Source: Rhodocollybia butyracea (lineage: Eukaryota; Basidiomycota; Agaricomycetes; Agaricales; Omphalotaceae). Taken from it: 64,000 nt of DNA. The DNA lies in the NCBI GenBank assembly GCA_015501585.1, contig JADNRY010000027.1, forward strand, positions 62,001-126,000, given 5' to 3'. Below the pieces are notes generated by a model. It worked only from the letters and a program-made list of their open reading frames with translations. It had not been told where the DNA came from and did no database searches. The position numbers were made by a program, and so were the translations under genes. This document shows positions 21,514-33,918 of the stretch, in pieces. The number at the start of each line of letters is the position of its first letter. Within the stretch, counting starts at the first letter, position 1.

Positions 21514-23318
21514 TTGAATCCTGCAAATCTGTTGGATCCCCCGAATCTTTCACATTCTCAATGTCCCTCAAATTCTTGTTCTCAACATCATTCTAATCGT
21601 GGCCATGTATCTTCCTGCTGCCATTTGTCGTGTTCTCAATCTCCCAGGGGTGGACCCAATTCATCTTCAACTCACCATACTTGGATTTCTGCAAAGGAAG
21701 CCCACAGGCAGCTTGTTTGTGAGTTGGAAAAGGGTCGGCCTTCCCAAGTGCATATTCATTTCTTGTTCTCGAGTTGAGCTAACTTTTGCATTACATACAG
21801 GGTCGATAAATTGGCTCAATATAAGACGGCAGCTGGGTTCATTTACCGCAGCCTCAATATCTTTACAAATGTTGCACTCTTATTTGAGCATGGACTCTGT
21901 TCGGATGGCTTCAACACAAACAAAATCAATCTGTTCTTGGATAGCTCTGATGATGAGGGCAATGGAGTAGAACCTGAAGATGACCTCGGAGAGTATGCAT
22001 ATGTTTACTTCTTTAATGTTTCTTTACTTATTTGCTCCTGTATAGTCTTCCAATTGATGAAGAATATGTCAAAGCATACAATGTGTTCCTCAACTTGGCG
22101 CCAGGTCTCCGGGACACTATGAATCGTTTCATGAAGGACCCCAAGGGTCTTGCTAAATTTATCACTCTGGTAGGTGCTTTTGTGTCTTATCTGGCAATGT
22201 TCTGTGACATTGACATCCTATCTTCAGATGAACCATGTTGCCAAAGCTGACCATGGAACTGATATAGCCAGGTTCAAGGATTGCATTCATGAATATGTAC
22301 TTGATAACCCTAACTCTGATACACTCTTTCCACCTCTCCCAGACAACAGTTCCAAATCAAACCATGGTTTCTACCATGAGAAGCTCGCAGTGTTTATTGT
22401 TCCCTGGGCACATTATCCTGCATTTAAGGAGGATCCTAAAGGGTAAGTTGTTTCACTAATATTAACTTGTGTTGGTGACTTCTTCTGTAGGTTTTGTACG
22501 GGAATCATCAACAAGGAGTCCGACATCAAGATCAATAACTCCTCTGGCATCCCTATGCTCATGTATGATCTTGAGCTTTACAATCCTCAAGACTGCAACA
22601 CTGGCTGGGGAAAGAGCAAACTTCTCATAAGGGTATGTAGTTCTCAATGTGTCATTCAGCTACTGTTTTATTATTAATGCTAGGGTCTGAAACACTTTCT
22701 CGGCAGCCCCAAATCTGTATTTTGTCAACCAGGTTCCGCCAAGGGCAGCGCTCCCTTACACAAGATATACAACATTTGTTCGCTAACTCCCAGTATCATT
22801 GCATATGTGGCATGTATGGTGCATGTGCCTATCATATTTCCATTCAGACTTTGATAATGGTTATGTATATTTGTTTTTCTCTTTGTCATGTGGATTGCTT
22901 CCATTTGCAAGATAGCCACTTTAGCTTGTGAAAATTCTATGATTGCATTATTCTGTTCCTTAACAACAACATTTGGGGCAAAGAAGTTTTGGAGTATCTG
23001 AACAAGTGAGCCTTCTCTACCTTATCTGTTCTAATTCTTAGCTTCACTTGTCTCATTTTGTTTAGTAATGCCTTGCCAAAGGCCAATGCCGATGAAGACA
23101 ACAACAATCCAGATACAAATGATGGTGCCACCAACAATGAAGAACATGATCTCCATGATGCTCGGAAGGCCTGTGAAATGCAGTGCAAGAAGGAAGCAGC
23201 AGAGACGGTGGCCGCAGAGAAGGAGGCCACAGAGAAGGAGGGAATGGAGGATGGTAGAGCAGAGAAGGAGACAGATCCTTGTCTCAAGGATTTTGTCCCT
23301 GAATCACCCGAAGCTTAG
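21514..23318 (+). CDS. DUF6698-family protein, Plavaka-associated companion gene
   Basis: This multi-exon gene is divergent from the Plavaka transposase (234 bp between starts). Approximate exons: 21514-21733, 21801-21992, 22046-22169, 22228-22442, 22491-22632, 22684-about 22820, about 22912-22990 and about 23068-23318; the middle borders fit GT..AG. Recognisable family blocks are LAPGLRDTMNRFM, a linker with DIARFKDCIHEYV, NHGFYHEKLAVFIVPW, MLMYDLELYNPQDCNTGWGKSKLL, GLKHFLGSP and ACENSMIALFCSLTTTFG. The acidic, charged tail (Glu/Ala/Lys repeats) ends at TAG 23316. Genes of this family are abundant in Agaricomycete genomes; their role is unknown. The first exon and the junction near 21733-21801 do not splice cleanly in frame by eye, so this copy may be damaged at the 5' end. 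Confidence 0.7.
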
Positions 23319-23572
23319 GTCTTTCTTTCCATTTGTTGATATCATTGTGTTCCTTTGCTACTGTTTATGCTTGCTGTTAACCGTTGTACTTGTTTAATAA
23401 TAATCGTATTATGTTATCTACGTGTGTGAATGACAAAAAGTATGTAAATGGAAGAAGCAACACTACAATAATGATCAGTGGTGATTACCTCCGCTGGTGG
23501 TGAACGATGGCAATGAGTTCCACTGACAGTGGGGAGTTGGGTCTATTGATAGGGAGTAATGGGAGCTATGCC
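23319..23572. other. Downstream of DUF6698 gene, no gene seen
   Basis: AT-rich 3' flank. A CACTACAA string at about 23462 resembles a CACTA-type end, but no partner end was found. Confidence 0.35.
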
Positions 23573-23625
23573 CATGATGGCAATGATGGATATAGTTCAC
23601 AACTATATCCATTGCTGCCATCATG
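23573..23625. repeat. 53-bp hairpin
   Basis: Arms 23573-23597 and 23601-23625 are inverted copies (22 of 25 bases) with a 3-base loop CAC. The inner 12 pairs and outer 10 pairs are perfect. No T-run follows, so it is not an obvious terminator. Confidence 0.8.
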
Positions 23626-25127
23626 AGCAGCTATCATTGGCGAGGGTGGTCAACTGCCATAATTGGGCAGGTTTCGTGATGCCGAGTGTAAGTTGGTCTG
23701 TAATGCAGGACATATACAAACAACTATGTATTGAAGTAAGTATTTACCTGCGAAACACATAAGGACTAGCTTCATGAATATGCATAAGTCCACAGTACAC
23801 AAATACATAAATAGAGTAACTTACCCTCAGATGCGTACTTTGTACAAATGGCAACTGAGGGATAAAGGACAACATGTCCAGTAAATAAGTAACAACACAA
23901 AACTGCCAAGCCAGATTTAGGCACTTGGATAAACAAAGTGTAGACGAGATAGGGAGTCTGTTGATAGACTCTAGGGTTGTCAGTTGGGATTGGGAAAGTA
24001 GTCTAACTGTAAAAGAAAGAAGACGACGCATCCACAGACCGCGAAGTCTTATCAAGTAGCGAGTAATAAAGAAAAAGAACACTTAACTTTAACTAAGTAT
24101 CCACATTGCTACACTGTAGACAACAGCAGACACTCCAAAACACTGGCTTGTTGGCCTCAGAGGTGACAGTTTCTAATGAAGGGGGGAAAAGTGTAGATTT
24201 CTACTCGACAGGCCACTTTATATGACGGCAAAGTAGGTAATAAATATAAGCAAATAACATAAAGAAGTATGATGACAATGTGATCAAAGAGAAAGTATAT
24301 TAACCTTGAGTTGGACTGATCTGTTCCCTGAGATCCTCAATCAGCAAACAGGGTTGGGATACCACTTGGCGCGATCCCCAACACCAGCTAACAGATTGGA
24401 CAAAGCTCTGTAGCATGTACGAGACTTGCTCAAGGCATCATGGTGTCAGTGGCGGTCCAGATCCTGCTGCAATCCAGTATCTGGATCCCGTACCAGCCAA
24501 TGAACTGTAATAAAATAGAGTATCAGTGAACATCACAGGAAATAGACTATCAATGAGACGGCTATATCACCCTACTACAAAAGAGGGAAGGAAAATAAGA
24601 TTCCTGTCATAAAACATGTCACATATCCTGTGGAAGCAAATGGCAGGGGGAAGGATTCCTTGGCACTAAGCACCACCTTCGACAGCCCTTGGCAAGAATT
24701 GGGAGTGAGGAATAAATGGAGGAGAAGCAGCGGGACAGCCAGTAGTGTGATGAGGGCGTGTGAATGTATGCAGGAACTGAGCAGTGGGCGCATGGAAATG
24801 TAAGCGAATAATCATAGTCGGGGAGTCATATCCAGTCACTGCTGGCATACAATTTAAGATCAGTAATTGGAGGGTAAGAGAATTAAATTTATCTATGTAC
24901 TGTCAAGATGTAGAATATGAGTAGCAATTTTTCGCGGTCTGCGTTAGCGCCCTAGCCCAACTCACAAGCTCTTACATCTCTAGCACTGCTGCAAGACAAT
25001 GCTGGATGTATAAATATCTATAGATGTCCCATAAGAGGTTTTCAGACCTCTTTATGGTTATGGTACTTATGCCAGTGCCGCCGTATCCCACAAGTTACTG
25101 TAAAAATTTACAGTGCAGAACCCTGGG
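23626..25127. other. Repeat-like intergenic DNA, no gene recognised
   Basis: Short frames on both strands do not resemble known families. The stretch lies between the Plavaka remnant and the inverted-repeat segment starting at 25128. Confidence 0.35.
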
Positions 25128-27316
25128 CATCAGGAAAAGTCTTTTTTTCCTAGGGGACCAAGGGTGGCCTAAGGACAACTAGGTGACCTATAAATCCTAT
25201 GTCATCCTAGGATTTGGCACTTGTCTAAAGGGACTCACAGCTTCCCAGGATATCCAAGGATGCCTCAGGACAATTCCAGGACAACTTGGGGAAAACCAGG
25301 GAAAACTCAAGAAACTCAGTTCTGCCCTGGTCTTCATAGGACTTCCTAGGGAATCCTGGGAGACTGTGAGTTCCTTAAGACAAGTACCAAATCCTAGGAT
25401 GCCATGGGGTTCATAGGTCAGCTAGATGTCCTTAGGCCACTATTAGGCCTAAGATCGGCCTAAGGCATGTAACTGTACATTTTGACATTTTGTACACATT
25501 ATACAATGCAATAAGAGAGTTATATGGAGCCCGAGTGTGATAGCTGTTGCCGAGGCAAAGAACTTAACAAAAATACTCAGCAAGCCATGAAGGTACGCCA
25601 CAAGGGTAGCCTAGAGCCAAGCTAGTGAGGATACCTGGGCTGCCTGGAGATGTTAACGCTATATTGTCAATCTAGTTATACCCAAGAGTGTATACTCTCT
25701 AAACTACAGGACATCTCGAAGCAGGATAAGTACTAAGCCAACACATTACTCGAGGGAAGGAATTATGAGGGAAGGCATCCCTCGCACTAAGACCCCAACA
25801 AGCTATGTTAAGATGAGGACTTTACAGTCCGTAACATTGGACCAGAACAATCCCAAGGAAACTGTAGAGGTCTACTCATGGCACCGGTCGTAACCGTGAA
25901 AGCGGTAGAAACATGCTTAGCAATTCCACGGAAAGCTATGCACCGGGATAGCCTTGGCAAATCAAAACATTGATCTTAGAAATCATACGTGGGAGGTCTT
26001 ATCCATTAAAGCCAACTATCGGGAATCACTTGTACATACTCAGCACAGTTGCTCAAGACTATCATAAGTGGTGTCGTTGGAAAGCTAGACAACAGGCCTT
26101 CTCGAGAGAATGTTAACTACACTGAGGATGGGCAGAACTATCCGAGGAGTAGAATGAAACTCACCCAAGGGGAACCGGGCGGCGAGTGATCATGCAGCGT
26201 AAAGGTACTCCTGACCCCGGAGAATTGTGGAGTAATCAGAGAAACCTTGCTCAGATCAAAACACTTTAAAACTATGTTAATCCTCACGAAATCATATTTT
26301 ACCTCTGATTTATATCCAAGAATGGACTATTTCTTTATCGTGTGTACCATATATAGGCTGGAGTTTCCTTTCCGAGCCAGATTCTCTGTTCCACTCTCTT
26401 TCCATCTCTCTCTGTATCTGTTTCATCTATTTTTTGTATTAAACTCTCTCTACTCAGTATATAAGCCAGACATATTTATTCAATAAGAAGTTCCTTGCCC
26501 TTGACTTGACTGCTAAGACCAGTGCTCCGTAGAACGTCCCCACGGGATCAGTAGCGTGATGCCTCCTGACTTGGTTATCTTAAGAAAGTAATAAACTTCA
26601 TGCACTTTGCATAGCCCATTTATATCTTGATCAAATTTAAGTGTGTAGAGTTCCCTTGAACTTTAGATCAACTCAAATCTAGTCACTTCCTTAGAGGGGA
26701 TGGTTTCTAGTAAGGAATTATTTGGCTCCAGAGTGAGGGTTCCTTAGTTGACTTCTTCACAAAGTTAGACAAGCCACTAAGATTGTGGTATGAGTTCCTA
26801 GTGATTAAGTTCACTCACAATATTGTAGCTTGGCCCAGAGTTTGGTCGAGGACTTTATGGCGTCACAGCAGCTAGTGCCAGAGTTTGCCTAGGGTTGTTG
26901 ACAAACCTTGAGATTACTATTCTAGCTAGAGCCAGAGTTTGCCTAGGAGAATCTTAGTTTTTGTTGTATTGGTTTTGGCTTTGGTTAATTGATTTGGACA
27001 TACACATCTGTTTCCCTCATACACTCATACACCCAACGAGGCTTCTCTCAACTTAGTTCTAAGAGTTGTCTAAGCTTAGTTACCCACGTTAGCGCTACAG
27101 TCTTGAACCTGGAACAGTCGCACGCGTACATCCGATATTACAAGACTTTCCCTCGGGGAATCTCTGACAACCCACCCTTGCTCCCTTACATATTGATGGT
27201 CTGGTTAGGTGCAGTAGTGTTTTTGTTAGGTTGTTTTATAGCACCTTTTGCACACCTACATGTAAATACCCAAATACCACCCTTGGTCCCCTAGGAAAAA
27301 AACACTTTTCCTGATG
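25128..27316. mobile_element. 2.2-kb segment bounded by 40-bp inverted repeats
   Basis: Bases 25128-25167 (starting CATCAGGAAAAGT and ending CAAGGGTGG) return inverted at 27277-27316 with one mismatch. No coding domain was recognised between them. The interior has a TATA-like CATATATAGG at 26348-26357, pyrimidine-rich text around 26380-26460, and two copies of CCAGAGTTTGCCTAGG (about 26877 and 26930). These features recall LTR or promoter DNA, but no paired LTR was found. It may be a non-autonomous DNA transposon that captured other repeats. Confidence 0.5.
25164..25440. repeat. Fold-back (palindromic) repeat
   Basis: The arm 25164-25250 (GTGGCCTAAGGACA... TCCCAGGAT) matches the inverse of 25351-25440 with about 80% identity by eye. 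Shared strings include GTGGCCTAAGGACA, CATCCTAGGATTTGG, ACTTGTCT and ACTCACAG. The TCCTAGG motif recurs on both arms. It overlaps the left inverted repeat of the larger segment. Confidence 0.75.
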
Positions 27317-27554
27317 GGGTAGAGGCTTGAACTTCACAATTCTATTAGGCATCCTATGAAGCTCAAAGTTCAAAGCTCATGTCTTTGTTCACTACAAAAG
27401 CGCATATGTATAAGTGAAATATCATAAGCGCTGACTCAAGCGCCTGTTTTGCGGTGACTTGGGTCCTCCGTCCCGAGATCACCGATCCATCACAAGTAAG
27501 GGGCAGGCCCTTCCGGCTTTCCATACTTTTGCTGATGTGATGCCACTGTGGCAA

Positions 27555-27660
27555 ATGCTCACTGCTAAAACCTCCTGCAAATGCTAACCACTAACCCCCA
27601 ACTAACCCCTCGTGCCATCAAATGCTAACCGCTAACACTGCTGTTTGCTACCACAAATTC
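27555..27660. repeat. Repeat with an inverted relative near 30.9 kb
   Basis: Strings GGCAAATGCT.ACTGCTAA and AATGCTAACC.CTAAC here match the inverse of about 30860-30945. Nearby text at 27905-27985 also resembles 31030-31095 in direct orientation (GGAAC.TG..TCT.CGAC.GAATAAC and CCCTAACCC). The membrane-protein gene lies between the two copies. Confidence 0.45.
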
Positions 27661-29088
27661 CAAAACCTCACTCGCCGATGAAGGTGGCTGTGGCTCACAG
27701 TGTGCGCTCAACTCCAGAAAAAAATCATACAGCTATCCTGAACCACTGTGCACCATCTCCATTGGCCACAAGCCAGAACTCCCCCAGTTATGCCCGGCCC
27801 TCTCCCATCTAGGTCACCAACAAAGGTGATGGTATACTATCATGAAATTGGACCAATCATACATCTCTCTCGGAAATGATCATCTTGCTGAGTCCACAAT
27901 CCAGGGGTCCATGCTTAAGGAACTTGTATCTGCGACTGAATAACCCATGCATATCATATGGCCCTAACCCTCGTGATTAGCCTTGATCTAGACACTCAAG
28001 CTGATTCTCCTTTATTCCTGTGACACACTTCGAATTCTTGTGAGTGTGCGCATGTTAGAGTGTATATAACTGTACGTACTGGTTGCTCGGTCGCTCTGCC
28101 ACTTATGTACTCCCTCCCGATTGCCTCCCGATTAGTCCGTAGTAAGGTAGACGACACAAGGAACTGATACGGGTTACATAAGCCCGCTCCCATCCCTCGA
28201 TGGACTTATTTTGCCTTCATCCTTCTCAAACTATCATAGGATATTACTACATAATGTATAACTATACTTTGTATGAAAAAAATTCAGACAAAACCATTGA
28301 TTTTGAAGTGTTTTTCCTTGAAAATTTAAAATGCATATTTCGATGTAATAAGTACAGAGCAATGAAAGAAAAACTGGGGGACAACCCGACGCCCGTAAAT
28401 TTGCAGTGGCTGTGCACTATGTAAATGCTTACAGATCTATATAAAAATCCTAAAAAGGAAACGGAGAAGTGCGCACCGACCAGCGTAAATGGAATGAAAA
28501 AAAGGCTCTGTGCTTGCCTGAGCGCGAAACGCTGCAAAAGCAAGTGCTGCGCGCATTCTCCAAACCTCTACCGGTACTTCAAACCCAGTTTCCCATTCCC
28601 CAGACAATCTCCCAATCCACAATTCTCTGGACAGAGCGGATGATTCCACTGACCTAAATGACATTATCAATAATTTTGTGTTAGGTGTGTTACTATCTAT
28701 TATATCTTTTCCAGCTTTTCATTATAGTTTATAGATATGCCAACCGCTCTGCTCGCTTCATCCATGCCTATTCCGAGGGTCTCAATGGTGCACAGGCAGC
28801 ATACATCAACTGCCGTTATCATGGGCACCGTGCTCTGCCCTTAGAGCAGCTCGGGAGGCTCTTCCTTAATTCTTCATATACTTTAGAACATCATAATTCA
28901 TCATAATTCTATCTACTCTCAACGATACTTGCGATGCGCTGGCACTGGCCATTTCTTTACTTTTCGAAATCACAAATTTTGCAGTAACGTAACTAACATG
29001 TGATTAATTACTTAAGCGTAGTAGTTCCTAGTGTCGTCTACCTTAATGTGACTTTTCCCTGATGTATTATCTACTCAGCCACTTCTAC
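27661..29088. other. Intergenic with weak exon-like frames
   Basis: Two plus-strand frames at about 28469-28640 and 28705-28905 could be joined by an intron near 28681-28725. The second reads RFIHAYSEGLNGAQAAYI followed by YHGHRALP, which looks like real protein text. No family was assigned. Confidence 0.3.
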
Positions 29089-30542
29089 TCACACACTATT
29101 GATCTCAAATGCAACATCAGAAGGGTTGCCTTCAGGTCCACTCAAGCTGACTGGAACCTGCTGTGACTGAGCTTGTTTGCTGTGACTGAGATTGTTGACT
29201 GAGCGTGGAAATTTCTGCAAGATGGAGAGTTTGCTCATAGGTGTTTTGTGTGTGAACCAAGATGAAAATGGCAACTGGATTTAGGGCCTGTGATTCAGCA
29301 GCAAAAAACGGTAAGCCAACAATTATGAGTAATAGGAGAGACTCACAGCAGCAGCTATATATAGTTGAATCGTAAGTGTTGAAGTGAAGGCGATAGGACC
29401 TGAAGATGGTGCTCTCACTGTTAAAGCAGTAGTTATTATGACAAGTAGCTAGGAACTCTCATTCAGCAAAAAACAAGGTAATGCCAGTGGACCAGATACA
29501 CACCTGCAATACTGCATAAATTGCGCCAGACTCTACAAGAAGAAGAAGAATTCTTTCCCCTTTAGTCCATTTTCCAGTAATAAAAATTGATTTTGTAGAT
29601 TTATGATATAACCTGTAATTTGAATTCCCCAGTATGAAAGTCAGATATAGAACTAGGGTTAGGTGGTACCCACCAGGCTCGAAAAGATATCAAACATGTC
29701 GCAATCATATTTACAGAGAATGACAAGATAAAATTCACCCAATCAAGAGTTATAGTGTTGTTCTGGTTAAACTGACTCGAGCCATCAGAGTTTGCAACTC
29801 CATCGGCCAAGCTAACACCTAATAAATGTCCATGTGAGCTCATGGGATTACTGAACAGAGGCTACAGATTAATCCCACATATATTTGCAAGCATGAGCAG
29901 AAGCAAAGTCAATTTCACTTTTGTGTTGTCAATCCACATCGCCCAAGCTCTCCACGCAATCACAGCATCGGTAACGAACACCTTTCCGTGATTGGGTCAA
30001 TCAGTAGCCAATTCAGTATAAGCCTTAAGGTTGACTGAAGTTTGAACTCACTATGATATTGATCAACCAGTTATAAATTGAATCAAAGACTATGATATGT
30101 GATTCTGCCTCTGCTGCTGCTATTTGTTCCATGATTCCTCCTGGTAGAGTCATGACAAGGTCATATTTGGCAAGCCCAGGTACGGGTGCCACACCCGACA
30201 CAAGGAGTAGCAGCATCAGCACAAATGTGCTAATGAGTACACAGACCATCACTTTCTTTGCGCCAGTGACAGTACTCTTTTGCCTAGCAAGCCAAAGCGG
30301 TTAAACGACTGTTATTTCATGTCAGGCTTTATGAAGTTTGGAAGCTCACCAGTAAATGTAAAGGCTGATACAAAATGCCAAACAGTATACCCCTAGAACA
30401 ACAAAATTAATTGAGCACTGCCCCATCCCACAATCAACTAGGCGGATGCACCAAATAAACTCAAGAAAAGTATGACATAAACAAAATCTTGGAAAAGTGC
30501 GAGTCCAAGATCTGACAACTGTATCACTTCTTCTGGAGTCAT
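29089..30542 (-). CDS. Multi-helix membrane protein with DAVIAWRAW motif
   Basis: ATG 30542 gives MTPEEVIQLSDLGLALFQDF, and helices follow over several exons: GVYCLAFCISLYIYW (about 30370), then TGAKKVMVCVLISTFVLM with TLPGGIMEQI (30290-30060). Next come DAVIAWRAWAMW (about 29965), SLADGVANSDGSSQFN with CLISFRAWWVPP (29820-29660), and RILLLLVESGAIYAVLQ (about 29545-29500). The 3' end is uncertain; one candidate stop lies at 29089-29091. Motif order matches a large Agaricomycete family of putative seven-helix proteins of unknown function. Exon borders agree with the paralogue at 62934 on the other strand. I saw no obligatory frameshift, so this copy may be functional. Confidence 0.72.
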
Positions 30543-31957
30543 GATTTTGAAGTTTAGGAAGAAAGGGTTGATTTGACTGGAAGTTTTTGGTACGGAAACT
30601 CAGGAATGACAGATGTTATACTTATAGGCTAATACTTGGGATTAAAGATACTTTTGCATGTGGCATGTTTACAATAACATATTCACATGTTGAAGACAAG
30701 TTCTACTTGGTCAATGTATAGTATGGGCATGCCTAGTCAGGTATTCCCTGGCTCTGGGTCTAATACCAAGTTTGAGGGTTTAGCACCTGACCGCCACTTG
30801 GACCTGCTAGCCATAGCGACGTTCATCGGTTGTTCATCGGTGAATGGGGTCCTGGCATTGGTAGTAGCATACTACAGTGTTGTTAGTGGTGGTTGTGTAA
30901 CGGTTGGCCTTGGCATGAGGTGTTAGCAGTTAGCATTTGCCACAACATTCAATGTGAGCGCCCAAGTCCAGACAAAATCACACAACTCTCTCCCAATTTA
31001 GCTCGCCCCCCTCTGTATCCATCTACATCGAGGAACGTGCGTCTTCGACCGAATAACGTACCGAACATAAGACCCTAACCCGCCTAGATCCAGATTCCAC
31101 ATAATCCATGTAAAAGTTTCTCGCAACACGCCTTAATTTCTTGTCTATCCCTCGGTATGCTGTGGCCTCTCTCTCGAGTTGACTCCAAATATTAAGTCTC
31201 CACCAAACATAAGCGTCTCGATCAATGATCGTTCACTGAAGCGCAGTCTATTTGCCCGTAGCAGCCTATTTCCGTGTAATTGCTTTTGTTGTCGTTCTCT
31301 GTTCATCTTTTTCCCAGCACCCGAGTCACTGAGTAACCAAGCGACGTCGCAAGATTCTTCACAATTGTTTGCTCTTTGACATACGCAGCCTTGATGTGGT
31401 CCACTACGTGCTTTGCTTGTTATTTTCCTTGTCGATGCCTATGTTGAGGATTGGATACGGATATGGATACGGAGAAATCGGACAGTGCTTGAGGTACGGT
31501 TCTCGCAGAGTCTTGCGGTTCAAGACAAGTCAGACGCTGACAACACTCGGGATCGGTTAGCGACGTCGACACTGATGAAAGATGAGAGTCTGACGTCTAG
31601 TACCTTCCCGAGTGACGGGCGTCTGAGCTTCAAGTTCTGTGCGATAGAGTTCTGTTCTTAGAGCGGCCGAAGTTTGATCATATCTTGATTCTTGGGAATC
31701 GGGAGCGCAGTTGATCGGTATGGTACGGCAGAGGCGATGAGCACGGGCTACGGGCTCAGGCATATTCGAAGACAAGAGGCCTCTGGACTTGCTCTGGACG
31801 TAGCAGTCGATAGCTAGGCGCTAAGCGTTGAAACATAAGATAAGATAATAATTCTTGGCAATAATTCTTGGCGCAATGGATGACGTCGGTCGGAGTTTCG
31901 GAGTACATATGCAGTCATTCGACGCACATGCGTCGGCCCTACTCCATATATCCTTAG
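30543..31957. other. Intergenic between membrane gene and SPX-RING gene
   Basis: No gene was recognised. It includes repeat text near 30860-30945 (see 27555) and a short GGATATGGATACGG repeat near 31455. Confidence 0.4.
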
Positions 31958-33918
31958 ATGCATTTTTCCAAAACATACGCCAAACTTCTCCTTGATCTTC
32001 CGCCAGAACTTCGAGAGAATGCAATTCAATATAGACAGGTCAGTGTTCTCTCATGTTTTTCTCACTAGATCTCATGTTTTCCGATGAATCTAAACACTTT
32101 TACTATCGATTTCCCAACTCTTCAGCTCAAGAAACTTATTCACCAAGTCGTTGTCGAGCTCAGCTCTTTAGGACTTCGTCCAGAAGTATTACACAGGCTA
32201 TTGGTGCAGGACGAAAAAGGAACAGAAGCCTCTTTACAGCCGACCGGCGCTAGCGCTCATCGACCCAGAGTCGTCTACGAATTCAACAGTAATTCTGGGA
32301 AAATCGAACCAAGGCTTAGAATATGGCTCACTTCGCCTGCGGCATCTACAGACGCATTGGTAGAATCGGATAACTCGGATGCGGGACTCGAAGAATCTGG
32401 GACGGAGACGGAGCTAGAGTGTGTAACAACGCCAACGAACGAGAATATCAGCTTGTTATGGGCTTTACAGCGGAATTCTGCGGCACAGGACTGGGATGAG
32501 GATTCGTCACAGATTACTGAGGTTTCAACAGAGTGCGTGAAACAAAAAAGCCTTCTTTTTTCAACCGAATTCACTTATAAACCACACTATAGTAACGACG
32601 AAATAAACACTCATTCCGGCGCAGTTGTATCTTCAGACACTCAAGGCACACCTCGAGAAGTAATAATCCCGCTCGTCAAAGATTCAGCGTTCTTCGAGCT
32701 GCTTTCTACGGCAATCGACGGTCTTTCCGACCGTCTGTCCAGTTTGTCGGCTGATTTCGCAGAAACGCTCGAAACAGTCTCAAGAAAGATCAGTGACTCC
32801 GCTCGGCCGGTCTCTGCTCGTAAAAACCAATTTAAACCGCATTCTGCGCTATCACATCCTGGTACCATTAGTATTTCATCAAAGAGTAATGCAGTACGTT
32901 GTTTTCTCATCTTTAAATCTCTCACCTTGCTTACATTGCTCTTACAGAGCGACCTCTACTCCTGGCGCGAAATCTTCCAGCTCTACATCGACTCCGAGGT
33001 ATTCGAGAGTCTCCAGGAGGCACACGCGGGCGAGCAGTCCATTGAGGAAAGTGAGAAGCGGCTGAAGCTTTTCGCCGAGAGAGTTTCATCGCGCGGCCTC
33101 GGCGATAAACGGAAACTGAAGCTCAAGCAGAGCCACGAAGCCCTACAGTCCTTTTTAGAGCTTAATATGTTTATTCTGAACGTTAAAAAGGTGTGTTTTC
33201 TTATATCATTTATCAAGTTTAAGCTGACGTCTCTGCTCTGCGCAGCTCGAACAAGCAAATGCTGACGCAACCCGCAAAATCCTCAAGAAACACGCTAAAC
33301 GCACCGCTTTACCTCTACCGTTCCCGAATGGACAAGATTACTTCACTCAAGCGCTGGCGCTCGCACCACGTTCCAAATACGCCTCCTTTCCCGCTTCTTC
33401 CTATCCCAGCTCCTCGCTATCACCCGCCTCATCGTCTCTCGTTGCCTCCTCTTCTTCGCCCCGCACATTGCCCCTTCCCTCGCTCCCGCGCATCCTCATC
33501 CAAGCGCTCGGCGACACCCTTCTCCCGATCATTCCCCACCTCGACGACTACTCCTGTGTCATATGCACCAACATCGCGTTCAAGCCTATCCGTCTCGGGT
33601 GCGGACACCTTTTCTGTGTACGGTGCTTGGTGAAGATGCAGAAGCGCAGGCAGGGGGACTGTCCGATGTGTAGAGCGCCGACTGTGGGGCGGGCTGATGG
33701 ATGTGAGTGTTTTATCTGTTTACCTTCCTTATTCACGTTTACTAATCCGCTCTGCTACTTTTCCTCTAGCGAACGTCGACTGGGCCTTGATGAACTTTAT
33801 GGAAGACTGGTTTCCTGTGGAGGCGCACGAGAAGCTCAAAGCGAGCGAGAAGGAGGCGACGGAGGAACAGCTCAGGGAGATGGGGTTCGATACCAGCCAG
33901 AAGTGTGTTATTATGTGA
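31958..33918 (+). CDS. SPX-RING E3 ubiquitin-protein ligase (intact)
   Basis: Five exons fit perfectly in frame: 31958-32038, 32126-32893, 32948-33190, 33246-33702 and 33770-33918, giving 565 residues. Exon 1 and the start of exon 2 encode the SPX core (KTYAKLLLDLPPELRENAI, then YRQLKKLIHQVVVELSSLGL), which in other proteins binds inositol pyrophosphates and reports phosphate status. An acidic Ser-rich insert and helical SPX remainder (LYSWREIFQLYIDSEVF) follow. A C3HC4 RING at 468-506 starts CVICTNIAFKPIRLGCGHLFC and ends CPMC. The architecture matches fungal SPX-RING proteins and plant NLA, which direct ubiquitination of phosphate transporters; that role here is inferred. Many broken copies lie downstream (38.5-61.5 kb). 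No defects were seen in this copy. Confidence 0.92.

Noticed and set aside
23462..23470. CACTA transposon end (CACTACAA)
   Set aside because: No matching inverted TAGTG-type end or duplication was found at a sensible distance.
25653..27171. Full gypsy LTR from TGTTAACG to CTCTGACA
   Set aside because: TG..CA ends and a TATA-like box exist, but there is no matching flanking duplication, second LTR or internal domain.
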